A stretch of DNA of 64,000 nt from Poecilobothrus nobilitatus (lineage: Eukaryota > Arthropoda > Insecta > Diptera > Dolichopodidae), in NCBI GenBank assembly GCA_947095535.1, contig OX352774.1, forward strand, positions 224,676,965 to 224,740,964, in the 5' to 3' direction. Of this stretch, positions 39,702-52,600 are shown one piece after another; the first letter of the stretch is position 1; each line of letters opens with the position of its first letter. Both the position numbers and the translations under genes were made by a program. A model generated the notes under the pieces. The model saw nothing but the letters and a program-made list of their open reading frames with translations, had not been told where the DNA came from and ran no database searches.

Positions 39702-40563
39702 ATGTTTAGAGCAACTTACCAAAAAGGATTTCTTTCTATATTTTACAGTTGTGGTAGTAATCCTTTATCCATCTGGAAATCAAAAGTATAATATTAATTA
39801 TATCTATATATTTTAAATTTAAATTATTTTTTAAATATATTATCTATATATATAAATATACATATATAAATAGGTTCAAAATGGACACATAAAACGTTTA
39901 GCCGATGATGATGTTAAATCAGTTGTTATGGAAATTATGGGTGCAAATGTTGCTACCACTTATATAACAGCACCATCAAATCCAAAAATATCATTAGCAA
40001 TTAAATTACCATTTTTAGTGTTACTAGTTAAAAATATGAGAAAATTTTTCTCATTTGAAGTAACAGTATGTATTTTTTTTTTAATTAATTATATATATAA
40101 ACTATTTTATATATATATATGTATATAAAAAAAAAAATTTCATAAAAAAGTAATAATAAAATTTTCTTTTTTTATAATATAGGTTCTTGATGATAAAAAT
40201 TTATTAAGACGTTTTAGAGTGTCTAATTATCAGAGTGCAACCAGAGTTCAAACATTTAATACAAGTATGCCATTAGGTTTATCACCGGGCTGGAATCAAA
40301 TACAATTTAATTTAGCTGATTTTACAAGACGTGCCTATGGTACAAATTATTTAGAAACGGTTCGAGTACAAATTCATGCAAATGTCAGAATAAGAAGAAT
40401 ATATTTTACGGATCGTTTATACACAGAACAAGAGACACCAAATGAATATAAATTAATGACATCAAATGCTAATGACAATAAGAAACAATTAATGCAAAAA
40501 CCACCACAACAACGTCCACCAACACCAGAGAAACAGTGTACAGCACCATGTGCCTCTGCTTGA
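39702..40563 (+). CDS. CFAP20: CFAP20/Bug22-family cilia- and flagella-associated protein, three exons
   Basis: Exons are 39702-39785, 39874-40065 and 40183-40563 (TGA stop). Both introns are phase 0 with GT...AG ends, giving 218 residues. The start gives [16 protein letters not shown], which matches the family's MF-start N terminus. Exon 2 gives the NGHIKR and IKLPFLV blocks (residues about 31-36 and 71-77). Exon 3 gives [26 protein letters not shown] (129-148), VQIHAN and RIYFTDRLY. These are hallmark stretches of CFAP20 (GTL3/Bug22), a small conserved protein of axonemal doublet microtubules and basal bodies needed for normal ciliary and sperm-flagellar beating. The usual length is about 190-200 residues, so the extra length is a polar, Pro/Gln-rich tail (about 185-218) ending in Cys- and Ala-containing residues. 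Scattered substitutions suggest a fast-evolving ortholog or a paralog. The family call is secure; orthology is inferred. Confidence 0.95.
39786..39873 (+). other. CFAP20 intron 1 (88 bp)
   Basis: It starts GTATAA after codon 28 (AAA) and ends AAATAG before GTT. It is phase 0 and almost pure A/T. The protein reads continuously across it (SIWKSK then VQNGHIKR), which fixes both junctions. Confidence 0.9.
40066..40182 (+). other. CFAP20 intron 2 (117 bp)
   Basis: It starts GTATGT after FEVT and ends ATATAG before the codons for VLDDKN. It is phase 0. Retention would add a short hydrophobic run and stop the protein at about 40128. Confidence 0.9.
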
Positions 40564-40683
40564 TTTTTCTTCTATTTTTTTTAACTAATTTTGTTTTAAT
40601 TTCCAAGATTTGTTTTAAAATGAAATTAAATATAATAATATTTAAAAATAATAGAAATGAATCTAAAAAAAAAAAAAAACAGC

Positions 40684-40689
40684 AATAAA
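40684..40689 (+). terminator. Candidate polyadenylation signal of CFAP20
   Basis: This is the first AATAAA after the CFAP20 stop, about 120 bp downstream and preceded by an A-run. The distance suits a short insect 3' UTR. In DNA this A-rich the hexamer is common by chance, so the call rests on position only. Confidence 0.4.
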
Positions 40690-41183
40690 ATGACAAGTAA
40701 TTATAATGTTAAAGTTATGTTGTATCTTATTTTATTAATTTTTTCTAATAATTCTTTAATTGGTAATATTTTATTTAAAAACAGAATGATATCTCGATCA
40801 TAAATGACGGAAGTAAAATAAATTTTAGTTTTTTTTTCGATTAGACTTTTTTTTTCTTTTAGACAATTGCATCATAATTCCTCAAATAAGTAATTTATAG
40901 AAAATAGGAATTCCTATGACTATGACTTGTGATCACTCTTTTTAATACCAGCTTACATTGTAAATGTGTTATCAAAAACTAACAGCAGAATTAAGTACAA
41001 TAACCTCTTTAAAGTGAAATCACGAATCTTATAATGAATATACAATGACCAACAATGGATTATAAATTCTGATCTTGTATTTATTATACAAGTGGTGATT
41101 GTATATGAGTATTTTTCAGTCTTGGGGGAAAAAAGAAATTGACGAAAGGAAATGATATGGCAGTGCTACACACAAAAGCAGAT

Positions 41184-41265
41184 ATATTATGCAAATTATG
41201 TACATATGATATATTACGCAAATTATGTATATAATGAAAATATAAAAGAATATATTATGTAAGAA
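41184..41265. repeat. Short imperfect tandem repeat
   Basis: ATATTATGCAAATTATGTAC is followed by ATATTACGCAAATTATGTAT, a tandem duplication of about 32 bp. A decayed third unit (ATATTATGTAAGAAAATGTT) follows. Confidence 0.6.
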
Positions 41266-42112
41266 AATGTTATGTACAAAAGAGAATTACAAAATCATGG
41301 CCAAAAAAATAAATAATAATATTTAACAGGACCATTACGACTAATAATACATACATTCTCTTGAACACTTTGCTTTTTCTTTCATGTTTTTCCAAAAATA
41401 CCCATTTATAAGTTTTCGTTATGACAAATCCCCCAAATTTTTATTTTATAATAAAATTTGAAATTTTTTTTATAACATATCGAAATGGTAGCAACTCGAA
41501 ATTTTAATTAAATTTGCCATTTTGTATTTGATAAAGCAGCCATTTTAAAATTCTTGAATAACAATTAGGAGAAAAGCCTTTTTTTAGTAGAAAAATAATT
41601 ATCATTTTTATGACTCAAAAAATTTATTAAAATTTTTAAAAAAAAGTTAAATTTTAACTCACTCTTCAGACGAAGATGAAAAAAATGGTAAAAAAGGTCT
41701 TTATATATATATATATAAATATACTTAAACTTATACATTTCTATGGAACTGAAACTGGGTCTATAGAAAAAAAACAAGTAGATCTAGTAACTTTAATCAA
41801 ATTCAGAATTTTTGTTATTTTAAATTCACAGTACTGATTGAAGTACATTAATTCTACAACCTTAAGCAATTAGTTCTTCACCAATATAAGACAATGTAGA
41901 AATCAAATCATTGAATAGAATAAAATAGAAACAATAGAAAGTGTTTAATGATTAGTTTAGAATTTAACTAAAGCGTTAGCGAAATTATGTATACATTAAT
42001 GGAGATTGGTTTATGTCTCCAATCAATTTTACTAACGATCTCAAAAATATCGAATTTTTAGAAAATTCCTGTAGTAATAATTTATTTGAACATGAAAAAC
42101 TTAAGAAATAAA

Positions 42113-42247
42113 CATTGGGTCAAATGCATAAAATTGAACTAGAACTCAAATCTCACTTTTTCAAACAAAAATACTTGTGCAATCGTAGTTTTTGGCTGAA
42201 AAAGTGAAATTTGAGTTTAAGCTCAGTTTTATGCATTCCACCCATTG
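42113..42247. repeat. Long imperfect hairpin, 51-bp arms
   Basis: The arms 42113-42163 and 42197-42247 are inverse copies with about 8 mismatches, around a 33-nt spacer. They share AATGCATAAAA, AACTCAAAT and TCACTTTTTCA exactly. Several mismatches would be tolerated as G:U pairs in RNA. It could be a tiny MITE or foldback remnant, or a small-RNA hairpin. It lies 1.5 kb downstream of CFAP20. Confidence 0.8.
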
Positions 42248-44314
42248 ATGAAAGGAAAAAACGTGACAACACTATAGCGTTAGAATGAGAAAGACATAGA
42301 TATATGACATAAAATGATAAGATTATATATACAATTATATTTAATAATTTTAGCTAAAAATCTTCAAAAAAACTTCAAGAAGATGATATCGACTTCTATT
42401 CTTGATGTAACACCTAAAATCATTTAAATGAACTCTTTAATCTTCTTTTTCTAAAGAAGGTTGTAATTTTTAAAAGATATTAAAAAAACCTAATCAAAAT
42501 CCAGATCAATTTTAAATAGAATCAAAAATATAAAATTACAATGTGCTTAAGATTTTTTTACATTTTTTCTATGCTCTCCTTAAGAAAACTCTTAATAATC
42601 GTAAAATACTTTAGTGGCATCATTAATTGCATTCTAACAAACCTGACTTTAGTACATATTCTGATACTAAATGTCGTTTTTTTCTATTAAATTTTTAATG
42701 ATTACGAAATTTCAATACTTATTAATAGATAGATAATACTCGCTTTTTAAATCTTTAATAAAATACCGTGACACTTTCTTAATTGTAAAATTTTCGAAAG
42801 TCATGATGAGAAAAGATTACCTTACATCGTTCACTTTTCACTAAAGTTAAAAAAAATATAAACAACAACATGCAAATAGGAAAGGTCCCTAAATTTCGAT
42901 CAGATATTAATCAACAAAACTATTAAATTAATAGGAAATTATGAATGATCATTAATAAATCATTGGAAACATTTTTTATAAGAAAGAAATTGAGTTTAGA
43001 AAAACATAACCATCTATTTGGAAATTTTGAACGGGTAAAAGATTCTTCTTTATAAACGTTTTAATGATTAATTTTCATTCATACAACCTTAAAATAAAAT
43101 AATGTCTTTTCCAGATCTTTTATAAAAACTATACTATTTATAAAACAAATATTAAATTAATAATTTTTTTAACAAAATTGCATTTTTTCTTTTTTAAATA
43201 TTGTCAGTATTTTAACATAGTGAAAGAAAACTATCTAAGACTTTTCAATAATTTCATTGTGAAAAAAAAAGAAGCTAAAAAATTGACGCTTATTTTTTGT
43301 TTAGTCTGTTTTGTTGTATATTTTATTTATTTATTTTTTTTTTTTTTTTTGAAAATTGTTTTACTACGAATTTATATACTGTTTTTACATATACGTACAG
43401 GTAAATTCTATGGTAAATAATTTATGTATATGGCGATAATCTATGAGGATAACACCATCATCTTTACGTTGTTTTATTTCTTTTCCCTTACTCCTATTGG
43501 ACAATTGGAAGTTAAACTAACCTTTAACCATTTGAGCTCATAAATAATTTACAACGCAAAAAAAAAAAAAAAAAAAGAAAATAAAACAAGACAACGCATG
43601 AAAATTGATCGGTGTTTAGTCGACGAAAATTTGTGTACAATTCGAAGTACAGCAAGGGTTTAACATTTTGCACAAAAAAACAATTTTTTTTTTTGTTTAT
43701 TTTCAAAATTATGAAAACAGAAATAAAAGTAAATACAAGTTAAGGTATTATGTAAAACCAAACTTTCCAAAGTTGTACATTTTTTATATTGCTAATATTT
43801 AGCATTTAGAATCATAACTTTTTTCATCAAAATTTTTAGCGTTTTTCAGTAAAAAGGCAAAGGCAAAATTGTACAAATTAGAAAAATACTTTCTTTAATT
43901 CATTGTTAACGACTAATTAACGATTATCGTTTTTGAAACATAGTAACTTTTCGCCATAATGTTTACTTATTTGTTCTAATTTAACTTATTATCTAGGTAT
44001 TTATATAAAAAAAATGGATTTCGATATCTTATTTTTAGAAGACATTTATACAGTTATGGACATTCAGTATAGATAAGCAACAACGCAGAATTTTTCTGTG
44101 ATGTATGTACTATTTCTGGGCCACCACAAATAAATAATATTGCATCTGAATATATTTTTTTTTAATGAAAATTTTATATATAAATTGTTTCTTTTCCTAA
44201 ATCTTTCAGTTCTTTTTGTATTTAAAAAAAATTCATTATGGCTGCCTTCGTCACTACTTCGAAACATTTTTTTAGGTTTGACAAACGCCATAACAATAAT
44301 ACAAAATGTTTTCA

Positions 44315-44490
44315 CTGCTATAAGAAGCACAGGGCATCCACTAAGTCATTTATTATAAATATTTGACGAAGCCTTAATGTGTGGAATTATTAGTTCCACT
44401 AAGCAGTTGATTACTGGGCTGTAATTATTTTGTACAAGACTATGAAATGAAAATATTTTTCTTTGTAGACCATCTATTATCTTATACAAG
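44315..44490 (-). repeat. Family 4 dispersed repeat, copy c
   Basis: The minus strand reads TTCTTGTATAAGATAATAGA, ATAGTCTTGTACAAAATAAT, ACAGCCCAGTAATCAACTGC, TTAGTGGAACTAATAATTCC and GGCTTCGTCAAATATTTATA, then GACTTAGTGGATGCCC. Confidence 0.7.
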
Positions 44491-44681
44491 AATTATTATA
44501 TTTTATTATTTAATTATACTAATGATATATATATATATATTATAAGAAAAATCTATATTATATATTTTATTAATCTGTATGACCCAGCCCTAGGAGTTTG
44601 AATCCAAGACGATTCAATGTTTTAACACCAGCTGGATAAATTTAAATACAGAATTGAAAAAAAATATATATATTACTTTTA

Positions 44682-44778
44682 CCATCAATTATAAAATTTT
44701 GTTGCCATCAATTATAAAATTTGCAAAATTTCTGGTCTAATCATTTTCGGTCTAATCTGGTCTAATCATTTGCGTTTT
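44682..44778. repeat. Two adjacent short duplications
   Basis: CCATCAATTATAAAATTTTG occurs twice in tandem, 24 bp apart. It is followed immediately by TCTGGTCTAATCATTT twice, with a partial unit CGGTCTAATC between. Confidence 0.8.
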
Positions 44779-44960
44779 CAGATTAAAAAGATAACTATAT
44801 TAGAACTTCAGTTATATAACCATTATTATACAAAGAGTTTTTTCAAACTTTTATGGCTGTATCACCGTAACGCGTGGTGCTATATTAAAAAAAATATTCT
44901 ATAACTTCTATGTTTCAATATTAAGTTTGAACAATAAACGGACGAACAAAGCGAAACTAA
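44771..44960 (+). mobile_element. Family 3 fragment
   Basis: GCGTTTTCAGATTAAAAAGA, CTATATT, TTATATAACC, GGCTGTATCACCGTAACGCG, TGGTGCTA and ACGGACGAACAAAGCGAAAC parallel 60965-61100 plus the tail type seen at 63.8 kb. Confidence 0.55.
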
Positions 44961-45119
44961 TGAGCATATTTTATAAAAAATTTTCAAAAATCTACTATAA
45001 ACGACATAATAATAAGTGTATGTTGAAAAGAGTAATAAATATCTTTTATAAAAAATCTTTTTACCTCTCTTTTTCTTTAAAAAAAAATGCGAATCTACAA
45101 TTCATTTCTTATATATTTT

Positions 45120-47809
45120 AAGAATACAAGTATGTATGTATGTACGAATATAAATGATACATATAAGAATAAAGAAAATGATTCCAAGAGATACGAAATG
45201 TATATGCAAATTTTTGTAATATTTCAAATATTTTGTCCTTAAGGCAATCACAAAAAAAAAAAAAGAAAAAGACACAATAAAAAAAATAATTTACATAAAT
45301 GACAATAAACTAGATAAAATATCGACACTGATCCTATTTAAAGTTATAAGTAATTCATTTTAAGTGAATTTACTTGCACACACATTTTATTCATAAAACA
45401 AAAATAAGGGAACCATCATAGTTTGAAAATTAAAATTTACTTAATGATAAGTAAACATATATATAGTATTCATATCAAGCGCAAGTACATTTAAAAGCTA
45501 TACACAACGCTTTTCAACTTTGTAAACATAGACAAACCTTATAATTGCTTATGAAACTTTTTTAATTTTTACTTCTTAAAAACAAGAAAATTTTTTTTTT
45601 TTAATTTATAGTTTAAAATATTAAGAGGTATTGTAAAATAATTTTATCGTTTCGAAATTAAATATCGAATCACTTATTGCATCTGAAAACATAAGACTTT
45701 AATATGATTTCATCGTCACATTCTCTATTATAGAGTTATAGAGAAATGCGATGATTTTCAGTTGATCTTCTGACAAATTTTTCACATTCATTTCATTCTG
45801 ACGTTTGTTAAGCAATTCAAATTATTGTTTTTGGAATGAGTGTTCCATATTTATCGGCTTTTATATTTGTAAGACAAGATTAAAAGGAGCTAAGCAAGAG
45901 AAATAATTTATTTATCAGAAATAACTTTTCAGATACAATAACCAGTCATATTATACTGTAAAACTTCATAATAACTGCAAGCTCTGCAAAATCCATCTTA
46001 TCTGACCTTGATCTTTCAGAAGTACTTATTGTTGTCCAGAATGATGCAAATATTATTATAAACTATAATTTCATATAATATAAAACATGTATAAAAATAA
46101 TAGTATGCGAATCATGATCACGAGTCTGCAAATTTTCTTTTATATACATTTATTTTATTTTTCACATCAGGGATTCAAGCTAATCCATTTTACGAAATGT
46201 TAGAATACTAAAAAGTAAACAACATGGCAAAAATATCAAAAAAAAATAAATAAAAACCAAAAAAGAAAAGAAAAGTATAAAATCATCATAGACAATCTTC
46301 TTATAAAGCCGATGATAAATGTTTGCCATGCGCATCTAACCATATTTTACTGTAGACAAACAACGTGAAAAAATATAAAAAAAAAAAAATGTTTTTGTTT
46401 TGTATTTTCATCTCTTAAACTTATAAGATATAGATAGGTATTCCTTTATGAATTAAAGGACAGTCCAGTCTGATAAATAGAAATAAATATTCTGTTTTGA
46501 GATCATTTCTATTTGAATATATAGTATGAAATATACTAATATACAAAAACTTAAATATGTACACAGTATATACATATTACATATATACTAATGTATATAT
46601 ATATATTTCTAATTCATTTTATTTTTAAATTTTGTTTTTCAAAGAAATTTAATATGATTCTATTAGACACAAAAAATTAGAGTGACATCATATAGTTTAT
46701 GCCATTTTATAAAGTATAAAAATTTATCACTTTAAAATATTTTGAACTATAAACAAATTTTTACATTTTTTGTTACTCACCGACTTTTTTTTCTCACAAC
46801 CCTTGACCTAAGAAAAAAAAAATTACAAAAAAAAAACAAAATCTTTGGATTTTCAAGACCGTTAATACAATATTAAATAGTGCCCAAATTAGTGAAAGAA
46901 TTTCTTAATGAACAGTGTTAAAATTAGGACGCAAAACGAAGTTACAACTAACTGTCTGAATCCCGAAACTCTAATATTATATTATAAACATGGATTATTT
47001 ATATATTTTTTATGTAATAACGAATGTTGATCCATTCAATATCGATAGTTAATCATAATTGGAACATCGGGAACTATAAAAGCATTTATTTCCTACGCTT
47101 TAAGCAAAATAAGTCGAAATATTTCAAGCAATTAAATCTAAATGAAAATAAATACTTTAGACATATTATCGACGTCTCTCTATATAAAATATCAAAATAC
47201 ATAAAATAACAAATTTTAAACGCCAAAATAACCATGTATTGCGAGTTTGAGCCGAATTGAAATTGACGAATTTTGCTCACGCAAAGATATCACGAAAAAA
47301 AAATGGATTAAACTCTGAATATTAAGTGCTTGATGAACGATCTAAATTTTAATTAGAAAATAAACCAGAAATCTAAGAAAATTTATCTCCAAATTATATA
47401 CAACAAATTCATTTTATTCAACTCAGAATACATTTATGACTAATATATAGAATCACCGAAAAATAGGTAACCCAAATAGTTCAAAAAATTAGCTGCGATA
47501 CATCATTGTTTACAAAAAAATCCATCCTTCGTCATCTACGATTCTAAGGGGCAAGATATACCAATTTGAAATTTTTAAATTTCTGTAATTAAGTTAATTT
47601 CAAAGGAATATATTGTATATTTGTATAGGGAGTAATAAAAAAAATCTAAAGAATTAATATTGCAACAAAATTAATTTTAAATTACAAATTATAAAATGAA
47701 TAAAATTTTTAATTTTATTATTGGACTGAGGGAATTTTACTTTGTACATGGAAAATAATATATTAACAACTATATTATTAACATTAAAATAAATAATTAA
47801 AAATTGAAT
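45120..47809. other. Gene-free A+T-rich sequence
   Basis: No gene or repeat recognised. Short overlapping open frames on both strands near 47024-47280 are mutual shadows without motifs. Confidence 0.65.
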
Positions 47810-48074
47810 ATATTTATTTATTTATATTAATATTACATACATAAATGTAATGCAATATTAATGAACCATCGGCTACTAAGGCCATTATAGGTTTTTATAC
47901 TATTATTAAATTATATATACTAATATTATTTATTTTGTTTATATTATATTATATACTATATATTTACATTATATTTGGTCGTAAAGAAAAAACACTTACG
48001 ACCTGTGCAGAGATCGAACCCACACTACTTCGGTTAATACGCCACACGCCTATCCACTATGCTACCGAAGCCCC
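47810..48074 (-). mobile_element. tRNA-derived SINE family 2, copy b
   Basis: The minus-strand head GGGGCTTCGGTAGCATAGTG has the A box. The B box is GGTTCGATCTC. The body ends in ATAGTATAAAAACCTATAAT, the GTAGCCGATGG motif, and a short (TAAA)n tail. Flanking AAAAATTGAATATATT and AAATTTAATATATATT may be a decayed target duplication. At about 265 bp it is the simplest full copy here. Confidence 0.88.
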
Positions 48075-51000
48075 AAATTTAATATATATTTTGCTTAAAT
48101 TTTTAGTATTAATTTTTTTTATTTTTTATGAGTAAAAATTGCTTTTACAATTTGCAAAAAGTTTTTTCTTTAAATTACAATAATTAAAACTGAAAATCAA
48201 ATAAGCGTAGGCATTAAAACTAAAGGACATTTTCATATGTATACCTATATATCATAATATTTTTATTTTAGAATAAGAGAAAATTTATTTAAAATAAAAA
48301 TACCAAATAAAAAAATAACTGACTCTTAGTTTACATGTATAAATATTTTAAATTTAAGACCATGTTAACCTTCAGATTTTCTTTTAAACCACTTTGTAAT
48401 TTATTCTAGACTTATGCTATGAGCATAAGAACAAAAAGATTGTTAATTCAGAATTATTTGTTCAATGCACACACCTTTCTTATTTCAAAAAAAAAAAAAA
48501 AAATTAAAAAAAAAAAACAATTAAAATAAAATAAACTAAAAAATTAAGCAAGATCTGATCACTTATTAACATGAGCAATCTAATAAGTCTGAATATAGGG
48601 AAAAAATGTACATGACCATAATTACAAGGATTCACGCTTATTTTCTGCTATTTTTTATATACATATATATATTTTAAGTATATTATATTATATGTATATT
48701 AAAAGTGATTGAATTAAATTAAAATATTCATTTTCCATTTTTTCTTACCTTTTCCAATTCTGTTTCATCCTATCTTATGATGTTTTTTTTTTTTTTATTT
48801 TATTTTATAATACAATTTAAAAAAAAATTTTCTTTTCTCACTTTTATCTGTCCGCGACTTGTCATGTTCCTCTAGAATTTTCGCATAAATTTCACACACT
48901 TAAAACCCAATTTATATGATATGAGTTCTCCAGGTGTATCCAAGTGTGTCCGTAAGTATTAAAAACTAAAAAAAAAAAATTATAAATTTTAAAAAGGAAA
49001 AAGATATAGAACACAAAAAAAAAATTAAAAAAAAAAAGGATTTTATATATGTATATATATATATAGAGATTTACTTTTAGTTTCTTTAGTTTTTTTTTTA
49101 GAACCATTGATAATACGATTACTATGCAAATCAGGCTTAAATAATACCAGAGATAGATAGTAATGTCAGTTCACCTAGTATAGTTCAAATTTTTTTTTTG
49201 TAAATTTTTTTTTTCTTTTCTCATTAGTACTTATGTTTTACTTATAAACATTTAAATTTTTGTGTGCCCCTTTTTTAATGGTTAATTTTTGAGATGATTA
49301 TTTAATGTCCATAACTGAACATTTTAGTCTTGTAAAACTAAACAGCGACAAAAAAAAAACCGAAAAAAAAAAAATAGCCTGAATGAATCGTAAAAAAAAA
49401 AAATATAAAACAAAAGTTTATAAAAGAACTATGAAGGTTGAAAAGAAAAGGGAAGAAAGGATTACAAAACTGTTGGTAATTAGTTACTATGTGTAGAACG
49501 AACTTAATTACGGATTACATACATTCTTTTTTTTTTATATATATATATATTTTTCCTTATTCAGTTAGAATCGCTGTATGTATCCAATTTTAACTATATT
49601 ATACAAAATACTATTCAAAACATGTTCAAGATTCGTATCTTATAAGACAGAGCTTACATACTAATAACTAAAAAAGTATATTTAAACTTAAACATATTAT
49701 TAGCTATAGCTGATGCAAAATATTTAAAAAGAAAAAAGACAGAAACAAAAAATCAATAAACTAAAAATTTCTTCTATAATTTATTCCAGAATCAATTAAA
49801 AAAAAAAAAGAAACACAAAACAAAAATTTTAAGTGCGATCCTCTTGACTTTATCTCATAAGTGATTTTGTATAAGATTTTTATTTATGTCATGGCCTATT
49901 CCTAAATCCGTTTCAATGTTAAAGTTTAAATGTAATTTTAAAAAACTTTAGAAACCAATTAAATGTGGGTTGGCTACAGAATCTCGCGTTTTAAAACCAA
50001 ATAATTTTTTTTATTGATTAAAGGTTATCTACAATAAAGGCTAAATACACTTTTTTCGTTTTATTTCATTTTCATGAACTTTAGCTTCATTTCATTTTTG
50101 AAAAAGAAATAAAGCCAGAATTTAACAGAAATAAAGTCAAAGATATTTTTTAACAGGTATATTTTAATAAAATTTTAATTATAATTCTCATCCTTCCTAG
50201 TTATTAATTTTACATATATATTACAATAACAAGGCATTTAATAAAGTGGGACGTGCCACCACAAACCTCCGCAAAACTAGTTATTAAAACATATTTCAAC
50301 AACAAGATATTTAATATAGATGCCGCCTCCATTCCCCCTATACTAAACAAATTACTCGAATCCTGATTTTGTATCTTCTCTAATTATATTTTTTATTTAA
50401 TTTAAAATCTTCTCTAATTATATTTTTTACATATACATTTCTTGATTTATAAAATCTGTTTTTGTGGTCAACTCTAAAATATACTTTAAAACAAATTGTC
50501 GAAATTTTTGTTTTTTTTCATATATTCGACATGAAATTCGACATTTTTTTTTCAAGATTTTGTTTTTCGACATATTTTTATTTTTAAACTTTTTTGGTTA
50601 TTTAACATTTTTTTGTTTCAACAAAAAGACTGGCTCCCAATTTAATTCTTATATTTTTTTAATTCTTATTTTTTAAACTTCAAATGTACAAACGTTAATA
50701 TAGTGGTGCTTTGTTTACTTGAGGTGATGTGACCTTCGCTATTCAAAGTAACGATTTTTTTTGACACAAAATTCAATCGAAAAGTTCGCCATCAGTCTGC
50801 TGATATATAAGTAAGAGATCCAATACATCCTTGAAGGTTTTATTCAACCAGAAAAAAATAAATAAATCCATACCAACATAACTTCATTCATTACAACTGC
50901 AAGTTAATCTTTATTATGATTACAATACCGTTCTAAAACTATCTAATAAGAACCATTTTTTTTTTCTAAAGTTAAAAAATTAAAAATATCCAAAAAAAAA

Positions 51001-52453
51001 GGAAAAAACTGAACATCTTGCAATGAACAAAATTAATACAAACCGTTTTTATTCTAAGAATGAATAGTTATCAAATCAAATCGTAATAAAAATAAAGTCA
51101 AAAAAAAAAAAATCTTGATTTAATATACGGCATTTTTAAAGTAATTCTTAATGACACGACATACATAATATGTTCATTTGAATTTAAAAACATAAATTCA
51201 ATTCATTTTGAATGATTATTTCCTTTTAATTTGAATACGAACACTATTAGATTACATTACTATTACCACTATTACTATAATATATTATTTCATAGTTATT
51301 TTCAAACATTTTTTCTAATCTAAGTTATGTTAAAATGGAAGCAAATTCTAACATTAAAAATTTTCAATCTTTAATGACAGGTAACTTGGCAAGTTTTGAT
51401 ATTGATTTTTAATTATTCCATCCATGGATATTTGATATTATCTTAAAAAAGTGTTACCTATACTAATTCGTGTTATATTTTCAATGTTTTTTATCTTCTA
51501 GATTCTAGAAGTTGTTTTAAACAATTTTAACAAGTTTTTACCCGTTATCTGGAAACAGTTAAATTATTAAAATTTTTATATTTAATGAAATTGAATAAAT
51601 TTTAATTTTTTTTTTTCCCATTATTTTGGAAATATTAATAAATATTTAGTATATGTATTTTAATGTCAGGACAGAATCTAATGTAGATGTTGAATTTTTG
51701 GAAATTTTTAATTTTCAATATTGGCATCACAATGAAAGAGGACTCATAAGTCATTATTCATAATTCTTTGAAGAGTTTACATGTTAAAAATGCTACAGAT
51801 TTGATTTGAAAAAAAAAATAAAAATTTAAACAAACTTTTAACAGTTTAAAAAAAACTTAATTATGTTTTGTTTTACTGTAAGAAATTTAATTTTGATAAC
51901 TTTAACTTAAAAAAATGTTTTTTACCCATTTTTAAAATTAAACATTTTTTGACAGTTAAGTATAAATTTACAGTTTTCAACAAATTTAAATCTCGCGTTT
52001 TCATCTTTTAAATGCCCAAAGTTAAGACTTAGAAAAAATTTAAAATAAATTTAAATAAAAATTTAAAATTTAAAAGAATTTTAAGTATCTATTCGTTCTC
52101 GTTAAGGAATTACATATATTATGTAAAAAGTTAAAAATTAAAAATTTACTTTTATTAGATATCTGTACTCTTGATGAATATTAATGAGTCCTAATATGGA
52201 TGATTGGATGCAGTTTTGTTTGTATTAACGACTTTTTTTTTAACAAAATGGGATTTTTTATAAAATGCAAAAAAAGTGTCTTCATATTTTTTAGAACTTC
52301 CCTTAGAAAAAATTGAGAAAACTCACCAATATCGATACAATTCTCGAATGCATTTTCAATAATATAATCACATTGAATCACCGTTAAAAATCTTTTGTTT
52401 TGCTTAATTTTTTTTTTTTTTAATGAATTTTATTTATAAATGTTTCTCCTTCC
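48075..52453. other. Gene-free A+T-rich sequence
   Basis: Many homopolymers. ATCTTCTCTAATTATATTTT is duplicated at about 50370 and 50409. A less biased patch at 50220-50345 (GTGGGACGTGCCACCAC, GATGCCGCCTCCATTCCCCC) is unrecognised and may be an old repeat. Confidence 0.6.
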
Positions 52454-52600
52454 TTTCAGGGCTTTTTCATTACTTTTTCAATACTGAATGAAAGTACATA
52501 CTTCATTCCAGGACTGTTTCAGTACCTTTTCAGTACTGAATGGAAGTATTTCTTTTCAAAGCTGATTCAAAACTTTTTCAGAACTCGACATCGGTACCAA
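52454..52600. repeat. Minisatellite of about 50-bp units
   Basis: Three diverged units share the core CAGxxCTxxTTCAxTACxTTTTCAxTACTGAATGxAAGTA. They start near 52455, 52506 and 52554. A stray fourth unit (CAGAATTGATTCGGTACTTT) sits at about 52925. Confidence 0.65.

Noticed and set aside
40469..40696. Minus-strand frame over the end of CFAP20
   Set aside because: It is the antisense shadow of exon 3 and the 3' UTR.
44064..44358. Overlapping 88- and 72-codon frames on opposite strands
   Set aside because: They run into the family 4 repeat and mirror each other, with no motif on either strand.
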